6,392 nucleotides of DNA from NCBI RefSeq assembly GCF_001557235.1, contig NZ_LSJI01000199.1, positions 1 to 6,392 on the forward strand, in the 5' to 3' direction. The notes beneath the pieces were generated by a model. The model did no database searches, was not told where the DNA came from, and saw only the letters and a program-made list of their open reading frames with translations. Within the stretch, counting starts at the first letter, position 1, and each line of letters opens with the position of its first letter. Positions 6,108 to 6,392 of this stretch are shown in pieces. The translations under genes and the position numbers were made by a program. The DNA comes from Phenylobacterium sp. CCH9-H3. GTDB taxonomy: Bacteria > Pseudomonadota > Alphaproteobacteria > Caulobacterales > Caulobacteraceae.

Positions 6108-6117
6108 TATTAGTTCT
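6103..6117. promoter_or_regulatory. Perfect palindrome AGAACT-ATT-AGTTCT overlapping the LexA-like box
   Basis: Six-base arms (6103-6108, 6112-6117) with a 3-base centre share one GAAC word with the direct repeat. It may be a second operator or part of a composite one. The minus-strand ACTAATAG within it weakly resembles a Caulobacter -10 element, but no -35 is seen upstream. Confidence 0.45.
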
Positions 6118-6250
6118 CGCCACGCTGCGCGGAGTCGTCGCAGCTCCCGGCACAGGGGGGCCGGAGGACATTAAGGGGAGGGGTCGAGTCGTCGCGCAAG
6201 GCGGCCGGGGCCGGAGCAAGCGCTCGACGTGTCACGCGGCGTGGCGGCGG
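6118..6250. other. Gap without recognisable gene
   Basis: GC-rich sequence upstream of the operon control region. I see no coding frame with a family signature. Only a 10-base direct repeat GAGTCGTCGC (6132-6141, 6186-6195) and short palindromes such as CACGC-G-GCGTG stand out; these may be chance. Confidence 0.4.
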
Positions 6251-6391
6251 TCACCTGGACTCTGGGCGGGCATCGCGTCGCTTGCGCCCCAGGGCTATCG
6301 CCTTGAGGTGTTCGATGTCGGCGTCGATCAGCTCCACGAGTGTCAAACGGCGTTCAAAAGGGACCCCCGATCGGCGTCGAAGAGGGACCCC
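6251..6391 (-). pseudogene. C-terminal end of a minus-strand frame running into the IS terminus
   Basis: A frame enters from the right edge and ends at TGA (complement of 6251-6253). Its last residues, LTLVELIDADIEHLKAIALG followed by a basic tail, look like a real helical protein C-terminus. Upstream of these, the frame crosses both GGGACCCCC repeats. It is therefore either a gene cut by the insertion sequence, with the junction accidentally open, or chance. No family is recognised. Confidence 0.35.
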
Positions 6392-6392
6392 C
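6341..6392. mobile_element. Terminus of an IS21-family-like insertion sequence, truncated by window
   Basis: TGTCAAACGGCG at 6341 leads into repeated units ending AGGGACCCCC. IS21-family elements typically begin TGTCA-like and carry several terminal repeats for IstA binding. I recall GGGACCCC-containing ends of this kind from proteobacterial members. The element body, with the transposase istA and helper istB, would lie to the right, outside the window, so no transposase is visible here. Confidence 0.55.
6348..6392. repeat. Two tandem 21-bp repeats
   Basis: Copies at 6348-6368 and 6372-6392 are separated by GAT. Both start CGGCGT and end AGGGACCCCC, and they differ at three of the five central positions. 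A 10-base piece, TCGGCGTCGA, recurs at 6318-6327 outside the presumed IS end. Confidence 0.9.

Noticed and set aside
5686..6113. Plus-strand frames of 95 and 131 codons opposite the small protein and the start of the 290-aa gene
   Set aside because: Cys/Arg/Trp-rich shadows without ribosome-binding sites, and they cross the operator region.
6118..6250. CRISPR or tRNA-like structure in the gap near the right end
   Set aside because: Only one 10-base direct repeat and short palindromes are present. There is no regular spacing and no cloverleaf.

Overview
The window is high-GC DNA. Its left half reads as alphaproteobacterial chromosome, most likely Caulobacteraceae (Caulobacter/Phenylobacterium-like). 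This rests on the protein families seen: AcnA-type aconitase, DUF1223, DUF2794, a Bax-inhibitor-1 protein and ThpR. The taxon is an inference from families and gene order, not from a search.

Positions 1-3597 (housekeeping side). The 3' end of the aconitase gene (acnA) is followed by a strong hairpin terminator. Next is an exported thioredoxin-like DUF1223 protein, then a 280-base gap. On the minus strand that gap looks like a small RNA: a long stem with a C-rich loop, ending in an intrinsic terminator. A DUF2794 gene follows. A long imperfect hairpin that looks like a dispersed intergenic repeat, plus a bidirectional terminator, separates DUF2794 from the convergent Bax-inhibitor-1/YccA membrane protein gene. 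The thpR gene (RNA 2',3'-cyclic phosphodiesterase) is divergent from it.

Positions 3598-6117 (accessory side). Three minus-strand genes are packed 5 and 9 bases apart. In transcription order they are a 59-aa YjzC-like small protein, a 290-aa protein with a hydrophobic Gly/Ala-rich segment, and a 391-aa protein with a Cys/His cluster. At both junctions the stop codon and the next Shine-Dalgarno are merged (TAAGG). About 105 bases upstream is a GTTC-N7-GTTC direct repeat, which matches the alphaproteobacterial LexA (SOS) box and overlaps a perfect 6-bp palindrome. The cassette is therefore probably a DNA-damage-inducible operon of unknown function, and it is the most interesting part of the window.

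Positions 6118-6392 (mobile edge). About 130 bases have no recognisable gene. After them comes the C-terminal end of a minus-strand reading frame that runs straight into two tandem 21-bp repeats ending in GGGACCCCC. These repeats and the TGTCA just before them look like the terminus of an IS21-family insertion sequence whose body lies beyond the window. A conserved core on one side and an insertion-sequence end on the other suggest the operon sits in a genomic island or other variable locus.
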